From assembly GCF_000719955.1 (NCBI RefSeq), contig NZ_JOII01000004.1:124001-188000 (forward strand): a DNA stretch of 64,000 bases, in the 5' to 3' direction. The notes below the pieces were generated by a model that worked only from the letters and a program-made list of their open reading frames with translations, searched no databases and was not told the DNA's origin. The translations under genes and the position numbers were made by a program. This stretch comes from Streptomyces albidoflavus. Lineage in GTDB: Bacteria; Actinomycetota; Actinomycetes; Streptomycetales; Streptomycetaceae. This document shows positions 8,550 to 17,270 of this stretch, in pieces. Position 1 is the first letter of the stretch; each line of letters starts with the position of its first letter.

Positions 8550-10043
8550 TCAGCCGAGGCGGTCGCGGAGTTCGCGTTTGAGGATCTTGCCGCTGGCGTT
8601 GCGCGGGAGGGAGTCGGTGAAGACGATCCGTTTGGGTGTCTGGAAGGAGGCGAGCTGTTCGCGGGTGTGGGCGAGGAGTTCGGCCTCGGTGGTGTCGGCG
8701 CGGGTGACGACGACGGCGGTGACGGCCTCGATCCACTTGTCGTCGGGGAGGCCGACGACGGCGGTCTCGGCGACGGCGGGGTGGGTGTAGAGGGCGTCCT
8801 CGACCTGGCGGGAGGCGACGAGGACTCCGCCGGAGTTGATGACGTCCTTGAGCCGGTCGACGACGGTGAAGTAGCCCTCCTCGTCGCGGACGGCGAGGTC
8901 GCCGGAGTGGAACCAGCCGCCGCGGAACGCCTCGGCGCTCTCCTCGGGCAGGCCCCAGTAGCCGTCGCAGAGCTGCGGGGAGCGGTAGACGATCTCGCCG
9001 GGGGTGCCGTCGGGGACCTCCTGGCCCTCCTCGTCGACGACGCGGGCCTCGACGAAGAGGACGGGCCGGCCGCAGGAGTCGAGGCGGCCCTCGTGCTCGT
9101 CGGGGCCGAGGACCAGGGCGAGCGGGCCGATCTCGCTCTGCCCGAAGCAGTTGAAGAAGGCGAGTTCCGGCAGGCGGGCGCGGAGCCGCTCCAGCACTGG
9201 GACCGGCATGATCGAGGCGCCGTAGAACGCCTTGCGCAGGGCGGTCAGGTCCCGGGTGGCGAACGAGGGGTGCTGGGAGAGGGCGATCCAGACCGTGGGC
9301 GGGGCGAAGAGGGAGTCGGCGCGGCCCGCCTCCACGAGGGAGAGCACGGTCTCGGGATCGGGTCCGTCGAGGACGGTGTTGTCGGCGCCGACGGCGAGGT
9401 AGGGCAGCAGGAAGACGTGCATCTGCGCCGAGTGGTAGAGCGGCAGGGTGTGCAGCGGGCGGTCCTGGGCGCTCAGGCCGAGGGTGTGCAGGGCGCTGGT
9501 GTAGGCGTGGACCAGGGCGCGGTGGCTCATCATGGCGCCCTTGGGCAGGGCGGTGGTGCCGGAGGTGTAGAGGAGCTGGGCCGTGGAGCCGGGCGCGGGC
9601 TCGGGGCCGTCGTACGGGGGCGCGTCGGCGAGGAGGGCGAGGAGGGAGTCGTCGGTGTCGCGCAGCGGCAGCACGTCGGTGCCGTCCGGGAGGTGCCCGG
9701 CGAGGGCGGGGTCGGCGAGGACGAGGCTGCTGCCGGAGCTGGTGAGGATGTGGCCGAGGCCGGCGCCGGTGAGGTTCTGGTTGACGGGCACGTGGATCAG
9801 GCCGGCGCGGGAGCAGGCGAGGAAGCCGATGAGGTACGCGTCGGAGTTGTGGCCGTAGGCGGCGACGCGGTCGCCGGGGGTCAGGCCGCGGGCGGCCAGG
9901 ACGTGGGCGGCGGCCGACACGGCCTCGTCCAGCTCGGCGTAGCTCCAGACGCGGCCGGCGTAGCGCAGGGCGGTGGCGCGCGGGGTGCGGCGGGCGCTGC
10001 GGCGCAGCACTCCGTCGACGGTGTTGCCTCGGGGTGCCGTCAT
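8550..10043 (-). CDS. AMP-dependent acyl-CoA synthetase/ligase
   Basis: 497 aa from ATG 10043, which has GAGG 8 bases upstream. ANL-superfamily motifs are in order: the P-loop LLYTSGTTALPKGAM near residue 165, the A5-like FNCFGQSE, the hinge DRLKDVINSGGVLVA and the C-terminal NASGKILKREL with its catalytic lysine. It should activate a carboxylic acid as an acyl-adenylate and pass it to CoA. Conserved features point to a fatty or aromatic acid substrate but do not settle which. It lies between two universal stress genes on the same strand, so it may serve in a stress or dormancy response. Confidence 0.88.
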   Translation of the reverse strand: MTAPRGNTVDGVLRRSARRTPRATALRYAGRVWSYAELDEAVSAAAHVLAARGLTPGDRVAAYGHNSDAYLIGFLACSRAGLIHVPVNQNLTGAGLGHILTSSGSSLVLADPALAGHLPDGTDVLPLRDTDDSLLALLADAPPYDGPEPAPGSTAQLLYTSGTTALPKGAMMSHRALVHAYTSALHTLGLSAQDRPLHTLPLYHSAQMHVFLLPYLAVGADNTVLDGPDPETVLSLVEAGRADSLFAPPTVWIALSQHPSFATRDLTALRKAFYGASIMPVPVLERLRARLPELAFFNCFGQSEIGPLALVLGPDEHEGRLDSCGRPVLFVEARVVDEEGQEVPDGTPGEIVYRSPQLCDGYWGLPEESAEAFRGGWFHSGDLAVRDEEGYFTVVDRLKDVINSGGVLVASRQVEDALYTHPAVAETAVVGLPDDKWIEAVTAVVVTRADTTEAELLAHTREQLASFQTPKRIVFTDSLPRNASGKILKRELRDRLG

Positions 10044-10140
10044 GGCGTGATCCTCGGCCCGGCCGGGCGGGTGGGTCAAGAGTGGTGCGGCGGCCGGGTG
10101 CGGCGCGTCCCGTCGGCGGGTCCGGGGCGCGCCGCGCCGG

Positions 10141-11028
10141 TCAGCTGTCGGCGGGCACGTCGCGGATGACGGCGACCGGGCAGTCGGCGTGGTGGAGCAG
10201 GGCCTGGCTGGTGGAGCCGAGCAGGAGTCCGGCGAAGCCGCCGCGGCCCCGGGCGCCGACGACGACGAGCTGGGCGGAGCGGCTGGCCTCGATGAGGGCG
10301 GGCCGGGTGCGGGAGCGGAGCAGGCGGCGTTCGACCTGGACCTGCGGGTAGCGGGCCTGCCAGCCTGCGAGGGCCTCGGCGAGGAGGCGCTGCTCGTCGT
10401 CCTGGAGGCGGTCGAGGTCGGTGACGAGGGGCATGGGCTCGCCGGGGTTGCGGTGGGCGGGCTGGGTCCAGTTGCTCCAGGCGTGCAGGGCGACCAGCGG
10501 TGCGGCGCGGCGGGCGGCGGTGGCGAAGGCGAAGCCGACGGCGCCGTCGGCCTGCGGGGAGCCGTCGAGACCGAGGACGACGGGGCCCTGGGGGTCGGGG
10601 CGGCCGCGCAGGACGAGGACGGGGCTCTCGCCGTGGGCGGCGAGGTGGACGGCGGTGGAGCCGAGGAGGAGGCTGCTGAAGCCGCCGAGGCCGCGGCTGG
10701 CGACGACGGTGAGGACGGCGTCGCGGGACTCGGCGGCGAGGACGGAAAGGGCTTCGCCGGTGATGAGTTCGGGGTCGGTCTCCAGGCCGGGCACGGTGGC
10801 CTCGGCGCGGGCGACGGCCTCGTCGAGGAAGGTCCTGGCCTGGTTGAGGAGGCCGCCTTCGGTGGGGCCGAGCGCGGAGGCGGTGAGCTGGACGTGGAGC
10901 ATCGGCCAGATGAAGGCGTGGACGATGCGCAGCGGGCAGCCCCGGTCGGCCGCCTCGCGGGCGGCGGCGGCGACCGCGTCGAGGCTCTCGTCGGAACCGT
11001 CGATGCCGACGAGTACGGGCCTGGTCAT
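10141..11028 (-). CDS. Universal stress protein, tandem USP domains
   Basis: 295 aa from ATG 11028, which has AGGAGC 6 bases upstream; longer frames upstream are not coding-like. Both halves keep the ATP loop: VVASRGLGGFSSLLLGST and VVGARGRGGFAGLLLGST, so unlike the neighbouring paralog both domains look functional. Two DevR/OsdR-like boxes (11132-11145, 11154-11167) lie upstream. Tandem USPs of this type are typical members of actinobacterial dormancy regulons. Confidence 0.9.
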   Translation of the reverse strand: MTRPVLVGIDGSDESLDAVAAAAREAADRGCPLRIVHAFIWPMLHVQLTASALGPTEGGLLNQARTFLDEAVARAEATVPGLETDPELITGEALSVLAAESRDAVLTVVASRGLGGFSSLLLGSTAVHLAAHGESPVLVLRGRPDPQGPVVLGLDGSPQADGAVGFAFATAARRAAPLVALHAWSNWTQPAHRNPGEPMPLVTDLDRLQDDEQRLLAEALAGWQARYPQVQVERRLLRSRTRPALIEASRSAQLVVVGARGRGGFAGLLLGSTSQALLHHADCPVAVIRDVPADS

Positions 11029-11131
11029 GCGGTGCTCCTGTGCGCGAGGGGTCCGGTGGGGCGGGGTGCGGCGGGCTGGGCCATGGGGTCCTCCTTGGTT
11101 CCAGCTTTGCCCGCACGCGGGCGCGGGGCCT

Positions 11132-11167
11132 GGGCCGCTGGTCCCGTAGGGGCAGGACCTTCGTCCT
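11132..11167 (-). promoter_or_regulatory. Tandem DevR/OsdR-like boxes before the second USP gene
   Basis: GGGCCGCTGGTCCC (11132-11145) and AGGACCTTCGTCCT (11154-11167) each match about 10 of 14 positions of the DosR core. Their centres are 22 bp apart, two helical turns, as expected for cooperative dimers. A CCAGCTTTGC element at 11101 has the same spacing as in the first USP promoter. Confidence 0.55.
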
Positions 11168-11243
11168 TTCGGGGGGTTGTGGGGTGGGCCGGTTGCCGGG
11201 CGGGGCGCGGCGGAGGGGCCCGGAGCGACGGGGGCGGGGAGGG

Positions 11244-11249
11244 TTGACA
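11244..11249 (+). promoter_or_regulatory. Likely -35 box of the serine hydrolase gene
   Basis: A consensus TTGACA sits 17-18 bases before the palindrome TGAAAGTTTCA. The -10 region would overlap that palindrome; no clear TANNNT is visible, so the exact start point is uncertain. Confidence 0.45.
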
Positions 11250-11265
11250 CGGACCCGTCATGACA

Positions 11266-11276
11266 TGAAAGTTTCA
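11266..11276. promoter_or_regulatory. 11-bp palindrome TGAAAGTTTCA
   Basis: Perfect dyad with one central base, overlapping the expected -10 region of the serine hydrolase promoter, 46 bp before the start codon. With the related dyad at 11295 it forms a likely two-site operator. It recalls TGAAA-N-TTTCA sites of RpiR/MurR-type and GAAA-N-TTTC sites of sugar regulators; the true regulator is not in the window. Confidence 0.5.
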
Positions 11277-11294
11277 CGGGTCGAACGTCATCTC

Positions 11295-11307
11295 GAAAGA
11301 TTCTTTC
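11295..11307. promoter_or_regulatory. 13-bp palindrome GAAAGATTCTTTC
   Basis: Perfect dyad around one base, centred 30 bp downstream of the TGAAAGTTTCA centre and just before the ribosome site (AGGGGG at 11308-11313). Confidence 0.5.
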
Positions 11308-11321
11308 AGGGGGTGCGGTTC

Positions 11322-13130
11322 ATGGACGGGCAGCCGGTGGACGGCGGGCGGCGGGCGGACGGGATCTCCCGGCGCCGCCTGGGGACGGCGGCGCTGGCGC
11401 TCGGCGGGGCGCTGGCACTGGTGCCGTTCCCCGCGGGGCCGGCGGCGGCCGTGCCCGGGGCGGCCGGGCGTACGCCGGGCGGGACGACGCTGCGGCACGG
11501 CAGCGCCCGGCAGGCGGGGCTGCTCCCGGGGCAGCTGCGCCAGCTCGTCACCGACGCGGAACGGTTCCTGGAGCCGTCCCCGGCGCACCCCTGGTACGCG
11601 GGGGCGGTGCTGCTGGCCGGGCGCGGCGGGACGGTGGCGCTGCACGAGCCCGTCGGGCACGCGGTGCGCTACGAGCGGTACGACGAGGCGAGCGACACCG
11701 GCGTGGAGTTCCCGCCCGAGCGGCGCATCCTGATGGCCGAGGACACCGTGTTCGACCTGGCGTCGGTCTCGAAGCTCTTCACCTCGCTGCTGGCGGTGGG
11801 CCGGATCGAGCGCGGGGAGCTGGACCTGGAGGCACCGGTCGCCTCGTACCTCCCCGCGTTCGCGGGCGGCGGCAAGGGCGCGGTGACGGTGGTGCAGCTG
11901 CTGACGCACACCTCGGGGTTCCCGTCGTGGATCCCGCTGTACCAGGAGCCGACGCACGAGGCGCGGCTGGCGCGGATCTGGGCACAGGAGCTGGTGGCGG
12001 AGCCGGGTACCGCGTACCTCTACTCGGACCTGAACCTGATCACGCTGCAGCTGCTGCTGGAGGAGGTGACGGGGACACCGCTGGACGTGCTGCTGCGCGA
12101 GGAGATCACCGGGCCGCTCGGGATGACCCGGACCCGGTACAACCCGCCCGCCTCGTGGCGGCCGAGGATCGCGGCGACGGAGGACTCCCGGCTGCCCTGG
12201 TCGGGGCTGGACCGGGGGCTGGTCTGGGGCGAGGTGCACGACGAGAACGCCTTCGCCATGGGCGGGGTGGCGGGGCACGCCGGGGTCTTCTCCTGCGCCT
12301 GGGACCTGGCGGTGCTGGGGCGGACGCTGCTGAACGGGGGTGTGTACGGGGGGCGGCGGATTCTGCGCGAGGAGTCGGTGGAGCTGATGTTCCGGGACTT
12401 CACCCCGGAGTTCCCCGGTGACGCCCACGGCCTGGGTTTCGAGCTGTACCAGCACTGGTACATGGGGGCGATGGCGACGCCGAGGTCGGCGGGGCACACC
12501 GGGTTCACCGGGACCAGCCTGGTGCTGGACCCGAGTACCGACTCGTTCCTGGTGGTGCTCGGCAACTCGGTCCATCCGGTGCGTTCCTGGCGCTCCGGGA
12601 GCGCCCCCCGGGTCGCGGCGGCCGACCGGATGGCGCGCGCCGTTCCGGTGCGGCCGCGCGAGGGCGGGACGGCCTGGTTCTCGCAGATGGCCTCGGACAC
12701 CACGGCGACGCTCACCCTGCCCCCGCTGAAGGTCCCGGGCGGCGGGGCCCGGCTGAGCTGCGCCCTGTGGTGGGACACCGAGCCGGGCGCCGACCCGCTG
12801 GTGCTGGAGGCCGCGGCGGACGGGGAGGCGTGGCGGCCGGTGCCGTTCACCACCCGCCGCCCGGGCGGGGAGCCGGCCGAGCACCCCGAGGGGACGGCGG
12901 GCGGCTACTCGGGCCGGGTCTGGCACGAGCTGCGCGCCGGACTGGAGCCGTGGAGCGGCCGGCGGGTACGGCTGCGCTGGCGGTACACGACCGACCGGCT
13001 GTACGTGGGGCGCGGGGTCTACGTGGACGCGGTGCGGGTGACCGGGGGCCGCCGCGCGCTCTTCGACGAGCGGCGGGTCCGGGACGCGGCGCGGATCGAG
13101 GCGGACGGCTGGGTCCGCTCCGCGGACTGA
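11322..13130 (+). CDS. Secreted class C beta-lactamase-like serine hydrolase
   Basis: 602 aa from ATG 11322, 8 bases after AGGGGG. A twin-arginine signal (ISRRRLGTAALALGG, then PAGPAAA) indicates Tat export. The serine hydrolase domain carries the SxxK nucleophile S148-V-S-K151, the Y234-S-D motif in place of YxN, and H392-T-G in place of KTG. A further ~190-residue beta-rich C-terminal domain follows, of no family I recognise. Members cut D-alanyl peptides, esters or muropeptides rather than drugs. The paired GAAAG palindromes upstream suggest induction by a cell-wall or sugar signal. Confidence 0.85.
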   Translation: MDGQPVDGGRRADGISRRRLGTAALALGGALALVPFPAGPAAAVPGAAGRTPGGTTLRHGSARQAGLLPGQLRQLVTDAERFLEPSPAHPWYAGAVLLAGRGGTVALHEPVGHAVRYERYDEASDTGVEFPPERRILMAEDTVFDLASVSKLFTSLLAVGRIERGELDLEAPVASYLPAFAGGGKGAVTVVQLLTHTSGFPSWIPLYQEPTHEARLARIWAQELVAEPGTAYLYSDLNLITLQLLLEEVTGTPLDVLLREEITGPLGMTRTRYNPPASWRPRIAATEDSRLPWSGLDRGLVWGEVHDENAFAMGGVAGHAGVFSCAWDLAVLGRTLLNGGVYGGRRILREESVELMFRDFTPEFPGDAHGLGFELYQHWYMGAMATPRSAGHTGFTGTSLVLDPSTDSFLVVLGNSVHPVRSWRSGSAPRVAAADRMARAVPVRPREGGTAWFSQMASDTTATLTLPPLKVPGGGARLSCALWWDTEPGADPLVLEAAADGEAWRPVPFTTRRPGGEPAEHPEGTAGGYSGRVWHELRAGLEPWSGRRVRLRWRYTTDRLYVGRGVYVDAVRVTGGRRALFDERRVRDAARIEADGWVRSAD

Positions 13131-13157
13131 CCGCGCCCCGCCCCCGGGTTCCTGCCG

Positions 13158-14330
13158 TCAGCTCTTGACGGCCCGCAGGACGACGAACTTCGGGTCGGAG
13201 GCGGCGGTGACGCAGTTGCCGAAGAGGCGCCGCAGCTGCCGGTGGTGGCCGAGGTGGCGGTTGGCGACGACCCAGAGTTCACCGCCGGGCCGCAGCACGC
13301 GCCGGGCCCCGGCGAACATCCGCCGGGCGGTGGCGTCGGTGACGGCCTGGTGGGAGTGGAAGGGCGGGTTGGTCAGCACCAGGTCGACGGAGGAGGCGGC
13401 GACGGCGTCCGGGTCGTCGAGGCCGTCGGTGACCAGGAAGGTGCCTCGCTCCGGGTCGGGGGCGTTGTCGCGGAAGGTCTGCTCCGCCGAGGCGACGGCC
13501 TGGTGGGACTCGTCCACGAAGACGATCTCCGCCTCGGGGCTGGTACGGGCGACGGCGGTGCCGACGACGCCGTTGCCGCAGCCGAGGTCGACCACCCGGG
13601 CGGGCCCCTCGGGCACCGGGAGCTGCCCGAGGAAGAAGCGGGTGCCGACGTCGAGACGGTCGGCGCAGAAGATCCCGGCGTGGTTGGTCACGGTGCGGCC
13701 GGACATGGGGCCGATCCCGTCGGGCAGCGCGTACCGCAGCGGCCAGGGGCTCGGGGCGGGGCGGTCGCGGCGGGCCACGGTGGCGTGGATGAGCCGGGCC
13801 TTCTGCTCGGCCAGGGAGGTGCGGGTGGGGCCGACGATCCGCTCGAAGAGGCGCAGGGTGGAGGTGTGGATCTCCTTGACCATGCCGGTGCCGACGACGA
13901 GGGTGCCGGGGTGCAGGGCCGGGGCGAGGCGGTGGAGCTGGTCCTCCAGGAGGGCGAGGCTCTTGGGGACACGGACCAGGAGGACGTCGATCCGCTCCGG
14001 CGGGGTGTCCCGGGTGGTGAGCAGGCGCACTCCGGCCGCCCCGGGGTCCCCCAGGCCGGCCCGGGCGAGGTTGGCGCGGGTGGCGGAGCGGGCGAGGTGG
14101 GAGTCGCTGATCTGGACCGGCCGGTGGGCGGCGAGGGCGGTGGTGAGGGCTCCCCAGCGGTCGAGGGCGACCACGAGCGCGCCGTCCCCGGTGCCGGTCG
14201 GGACGCCGGTCTCCGCGAGGTGGCGCAGGAGGTAGGCGTCGGCGGCGTCCCAGGCGCGGAGCTGGTCGCGGGGGTCCTCGGGGAAGCGGGTGAGGTCGTG
14301 CGTGCCCCACGCTGTGGTCAGACGGTTCAT
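13158..14330 (-). CDS. rlmG: 23S rRNA guanine-N2 methyltransferase RlmG-like
   Basis: 390 aa with two Rossmann-like halves, as in RlmG/RsmC. The N-terminal half is a degenerate methyltransferase; the C-terminal half has the SAM loop VVDLGCGNGVVGTAVA and the catalytic NPPFH motif (N321-H325) followed by SHQAV. The family methylates the exocyclic amine of a guanine in rRNA (G1835 in E. coli 23S). Start ATG 14330. It stands alone, convergent with the serine hydrolase and divergent from the nitroreductase. Distinguishing RlmG from RsmC needs comparison, but the length and double domain favour RlmG. Confidence 0.75.
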   Translation of the reverse strand: MNRLTTAWGTHDLTRFPEDPRDQLRAWDAADAYLLRHLAETGVPTGTGDGALVVALDRWGALTTALAAHRPVQISDSHLARSATRANLARAGLGDPGAAGVRLLTTRDTPPERIDVLLVRVPKSLALLEDQLHRLAPALHPGTLVVGTGMVKEIHTSTLRLFERIVGPTRTSLAEQKARLIHATVARRDRPAPSPWPLRYALPDGIGPMSGRTVTNHAGIFCADRLDVGTRFFLGQLPVPEGPARVVDLGCGNGVVGTAVARTSPEAEIVFVDESHQAVASAEQTFRDNAPDPERGTFLVTDGLDDPDAVAASSVDLVLTNPPFHSHQAVTDATARRMFAGARRVLRPGGELWVVANRHLGHHRQLRRLFGNCVTAASDPKFVVLRAVKS

Positions 14331-14417
14331 CGTCCGTCCAGGCTAGTACCTCGGCGGGCGGGCTCCGCACGTGCGGGGGCTGGGCCCGCGGCGGGGGCGG
14401 CCGTAAGCTCCGGGCCC

Positions 14418-15131
14418 ATGGACGATCAAGGAAGTCCCGAGGAGCCGGGCCTGTTCTCGACCATGTCGACGCTGCGGGCGATGCGCCGCCTGAAGCCCGA
14501 CCCGGTCCCCGACGAGCTGCTGGAGCGGCTGGTACAGGCGGCGGTGTGGGGTCCGAGCGGTTCCAACGCGCAGGGCTACCAGTACGTGGTGGTGACCGAC
14601 CCGGCGGTGATGGCGCGGCTGGCGCCGCTGTGGGAGCGGTGCGTGGACGCGTACATGGCGACGGCGGGCGGTGCGGTGCCCGAGGGCATGGACCCGGCGG
14701 CCTACGAGCGGATGGTGGCCGCCATCCGTCACCAGCGGGACCATTTCGCCGAGACGCCGGCGCTGATCATTCCCTGCTACCGGTATCCGGCGCCGAAGCC
14801 GGACCTGGCCGGGCTGAGGCGGTCGGCGGCGGCGCTGGGGGCGGCGGCCTCGCTGCGGCTGACGCGCGGGCAGAAGCGGATCATGTCGCTGACCGAGGCG
14901 TCGAGCGTCTATCCGGGCGTGCAGAACCTGCTGCTGGCGGCGCGCGGGCTGGGCCTGGCGGCCAACATCACCATCTGGCACCTGATGCTGGAGCAGGAGT
15001 GGAAGCGGGCGCTGGCGATCCCGAAGGACGTGAAGACCTTCGCGGTGATCCCGGTGGGGTGGCCGCTCGGACGGTTCGGGCCGGTGCGCCGCCGTCCGGT
15101 GGAGAAGGTGATCCGCCGCGACGGGTGGTGA
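14418..15131 (+). CDS. Nitroreductase-family FMN protein
   Basis: 237 aa from ATG 14418. The fold is indicated by the N-terminal MSTLRAMRRLKPDPVPDELL, the FMN-phosphate contact region WGPSGSNAQGYQYVVV, and the C-terminal SVYPGVQNLLLAARGLGL, typical of this family. It should reduce nitroaromatics, quinones or enones with NAD(P)H. The insert at about residues 65-110 is longer than in small NfsB-type enzymes. It is divergent from rlmG with an 87-bp gap. Confidence 0.8.
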   Translation: MDDQGSPEEPGLFSTMSTLRAMRRLKPDPVPDELLERLVQAAVWGPSGSNAQGYQYVVVTDPAVMARLAPLWERCVDAYMATAGGAVPEGMDPAAYERMVAAIRHQRDHFAETPALIIPCYRYPAPKPDLAGLRRSAAALGAAASLRLTRGQKRIMSLTEASSVYPGVQNLLLAARGLGLAANITIWHLMLEQEWKRALAIPKDVKTFAVIPVGWPLGRFGPVRRRPVEKVIRRDGW

Positions 15132-15342
15132 GGGTGGCACGGGCGGGTGGTGACGGGCGGTCAGGACAGCTCCGGCGCACCTCACTCGACACTTGACCTG
15201 CACATGATGGATACAGGGTGTTCATACGGCGCGGCGGGCGCTGTGGAAGGCTCCGGCAGACCGGAGAGCTTCACACGCCCACCGCCCGGCCCCTCCCCCA
15301 CTCCGGCGGCCGAGCGGTGTCCGTACCGAGAGGACACCCCAC

Positions 15343-16170
15343 ATGTCCCGTCGTCACTTTCGTGGCCGTCGCCCCCTGCTGGCGGCACTGGCGGCCGGCG
15401 CGCTGATCGGCACGCTCGGCGCCGCCGGGCCGGTGACCGGCGATCCCGCCGCCGCGCCCGTCGCGGCCGCCTCCGCCGCCGTCCTGGACGACACGTACTA
15501 CCAGGACGCGCTCGGCAAGTCGGGCGAGGAACTGAAATCGGCGCTGCACACCATCATCAGCGACCAGACCAAGCTGTCGTACAGCCAGGTCTGGGACGCG
15601 CTGAAGGACACCGACGAGGACCCCGCGAACTCCTCGAACGTGGTCCTCCTCTACACCGGCCGCTCGCAGTCCAAGGACAGCAACGGCGGCGGCAGCGGCC
15701 AGTGGAACCGGGAGCACGTCTGGGCCAAGTCCCACGGCGACTTCGGTACCTCCACCGGTCCCGGCACCGACATCCACCACCTGCGTCCCACGGACGTCCA
15801 GGTCAACTCCACCCGGGGCAACAAGGACTTCGACGAGGGCGGCTCGGAGCTCTCCGACGCGCCCGGCAACTTCACCGACGACGACTCCTTCGAGCCCCGC
15901 GACGAGGTCAAGGGCGACGTGGCCCGCATGATCCTCTACATGGCGGTGCGGTACGAGGGCAACGACTCCTTCGCCGATCTGGAGCCCAACGACCAGGTCG
16001 ACAACGGCTCGCAGCCGTACATGGGCAAGCTGTCGGTGCTCAAGCAGTGGAGCCAGGAGGACCCGCCGGACAGCTTCGAGCAGCGGCGCAACGACGTGAT
16101 CTTCGAGCAGTACCAGCACAACCGGAACCCGTTCATCGACCACCCGGAGTGGGTCGGCGAGATCTGGTAG
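15343..16170 (+). CDS. Secreted endonuclease I-family nuclease
   Basis: 275 aa, ATG 15343. A basic signal peptide (MSRRHFRGRRPLLAALAAGA) runs to about residue 45. The nuclease core has the His-Me finger motif WNREHVWAKSHG with H125, then DIHHLRPTDVQVNSTRGN, the hallmark of the EndA/endonuclease I family of Mg-dependent, non-specific nucleases. It probably degrades extracellular DNA for nutrients or during mycelial lysis. It is followed by a 15-bp perfect bidirectional terminator. No clear PHO box is seen upstream. Confidence 0.88.
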   Translation: MSRRHFRGRRPLLAALAAGALIGTLGAAGPVTGDPAAAPVAAASAAVLDDTYYQDALGKSGEELKSALHTIISDQTKLSYSQVWDALKDTDEDPANSSNVVLLYTGRSQSKDSNGGGSGQWNREHVWAKSHGDFGTSTGPGTDIHHLRPTDVQVNSTRGNKDFDEGGSELSDAPGNFTDDDSFEPRDEVKGDVARMILYMAVRYEGNDSFADLEPNDQVDNGSQPYMGKLSVLKQWSQEDPPDSFEQRRNDVIFEQYQHNRNPFIDHPEWVGEIW

Positions 16171-16187
16171 ACCCCCGCGACACCCCT

Positions 16188-16221
16188 GCTGAGCCCCGCC
16201 CGCGACCGGGCGGGGCTCAGC
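16188..16221. terminator. Bidirectional terminator hairpin
   Basis: Perfect 15-bp stem (16188-16202 with 16207-16221) and a 4-base loop, between the convergent nuclease and PrsW genes. Its right arm contains the stop codon of the PrsW-like gene. Confidence 0.85.
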
Positions 16222-17173
16222 GCTCTCCCCAGCCCTGCCACGGCGCGGCCGGCTCACGGTGCGCGGTGTCCAGCGGGCGGGTGCGCCGGGCGAGGGCGCG
16301 CAACCAGCCGAGGGCGACGAGGGTGACGACCATCCAGCCGCCCCACTGGAGCCCGGTGATGAAGCCGACCTGGGCCGAGGTGGGCCGGGGCACGTACCCC
16401 GTCTCCAGCAGATGCCACTGCCAGTCGGTGCCGGTGAAGAGCAGGGCGAGGGCGGCGGCGAGGGAGTGCATGGCGTCCCACAGGGCGTGCAGCACGGAGA
16501 GGCCGAGCCAGGCCGCGACCACCGAGCCGGTCAGCCGCAGCCGCCCGGAGCGGGCCGAGGCGGCGAAGAGCACCCCGCCGGCGATGGCCGTCCACAGGCC
16601 GTGGCCGAAGGGGGCGAGCAGCCCGCGCAGGATCTCCGTCTGCACGAGGTCGGTCAGCGACAGGCCCTTCACGGTGAGCAGCGCGGTCAGCGCGTAGCCG
16701 GAGGACTCCAGGGCGGCGAAGCCGAAGCCGACGGCGGCGCCGAGGACCATGCCGTCGCGCGGCCGGTGCGGGCGCAGCCGGGCCGCCATCAGCCAGAGCG
16801 CGGCGATCTTCACGCCCTCCTCGATGAGGCCGACGCCCAGCCACATCCACGGCGAGGGGCGCAGCAGGGACGACTCCAGCACGGAGGCGCCCAGCACGCC
16901 GAGGGTCCCGCCGACCAGGAAGGCCGCCATGAGGCGCTGCGGGGTCAGGACGCCGTCGGGGCGGACCCGGTCGAAGGCCCAGGCGACGAAGGTGACCGGC
17001 ACCAGGAAGCTGCCGAGGAGCACCAGGGTGGGGACGAGGTTGGCGTTGCGGGTGGAGAAGGTGACGGCGACGGTCAGCAGCCACAGCAGCAGGCCGATGA
17101 CGAAGATGGCCAGCCACGGCCGGGGGCCGTAACGGGCGCGGGGCGGCCCGGCGGGGTGCTGGTCCGGCGCCAT
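16217..17173 (-). CDS. PrsW-type intramembrane metalloprotease
   Basis: 318 aa from ATG 17173, preceded by AGGGGAG; the upstream extension of the frame lacks a good ribosome site. About eight membrane segments. The catalytic set of the PrsW/CPBP-like family is visible: E118-E119-x2-K122 (LIEEGVKIAALW), E156 (FAALESSGYA), H191 (APFGHGLWT) and H229 (VLHALWDA). PrsW in Bacillus starts release of an ECF sigma factor by cutting its anti-sigma factor; the target here is unknown. It is convergent with the nuclease gene and downstream of the VanZ-like gene on the same strand. Confidence 0.85.
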   Translation of the reverse strand: MAPDQHPAGPPRARYGPRPWLAIFVIGLLLWLLTVAVTFSTRNANLVPTLVLLGSFLVPVTFVAWAFDRVRPDGVLTPQRLMAAFLVGGTLGVLGASVLESSLLRPSPWMWLGVGLIEEGVKIAALWLMAARLRPHRPRDGMVLGAAVGFGFAALESSGYALTALLTVKGLSLTDLVQTEILRGLLAPFGHGLWTAIAGGVLFAASARSGRLRLTGSVVAAWLGLSVLHALWDAMHSLAAALALLFTGTDWQWHLLETGYVPRPTSAQVGFITGLQWGGWMVVTLVALGWLRALARRTRPLDTAHREPAAPWQGWGER

Positions 17174-17270
17174 GGGCTCCCCTTCGCCGCTCGGTTGCTC
17201 CGTCGAGCCTCCGGGCGGTGGGGGGAGTCCGCCAGCGGGCCGCGTCCGGCGGGGTGAGCCGGTGGGCCGG

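Noticed and set aside
15181..15250. Possible PHO box (GTTCATACGGC) upstream of the secreted nuclease
   Set aside because: Only one half unit is present; a PhoP site needs two or more direct 11-bp repeats.
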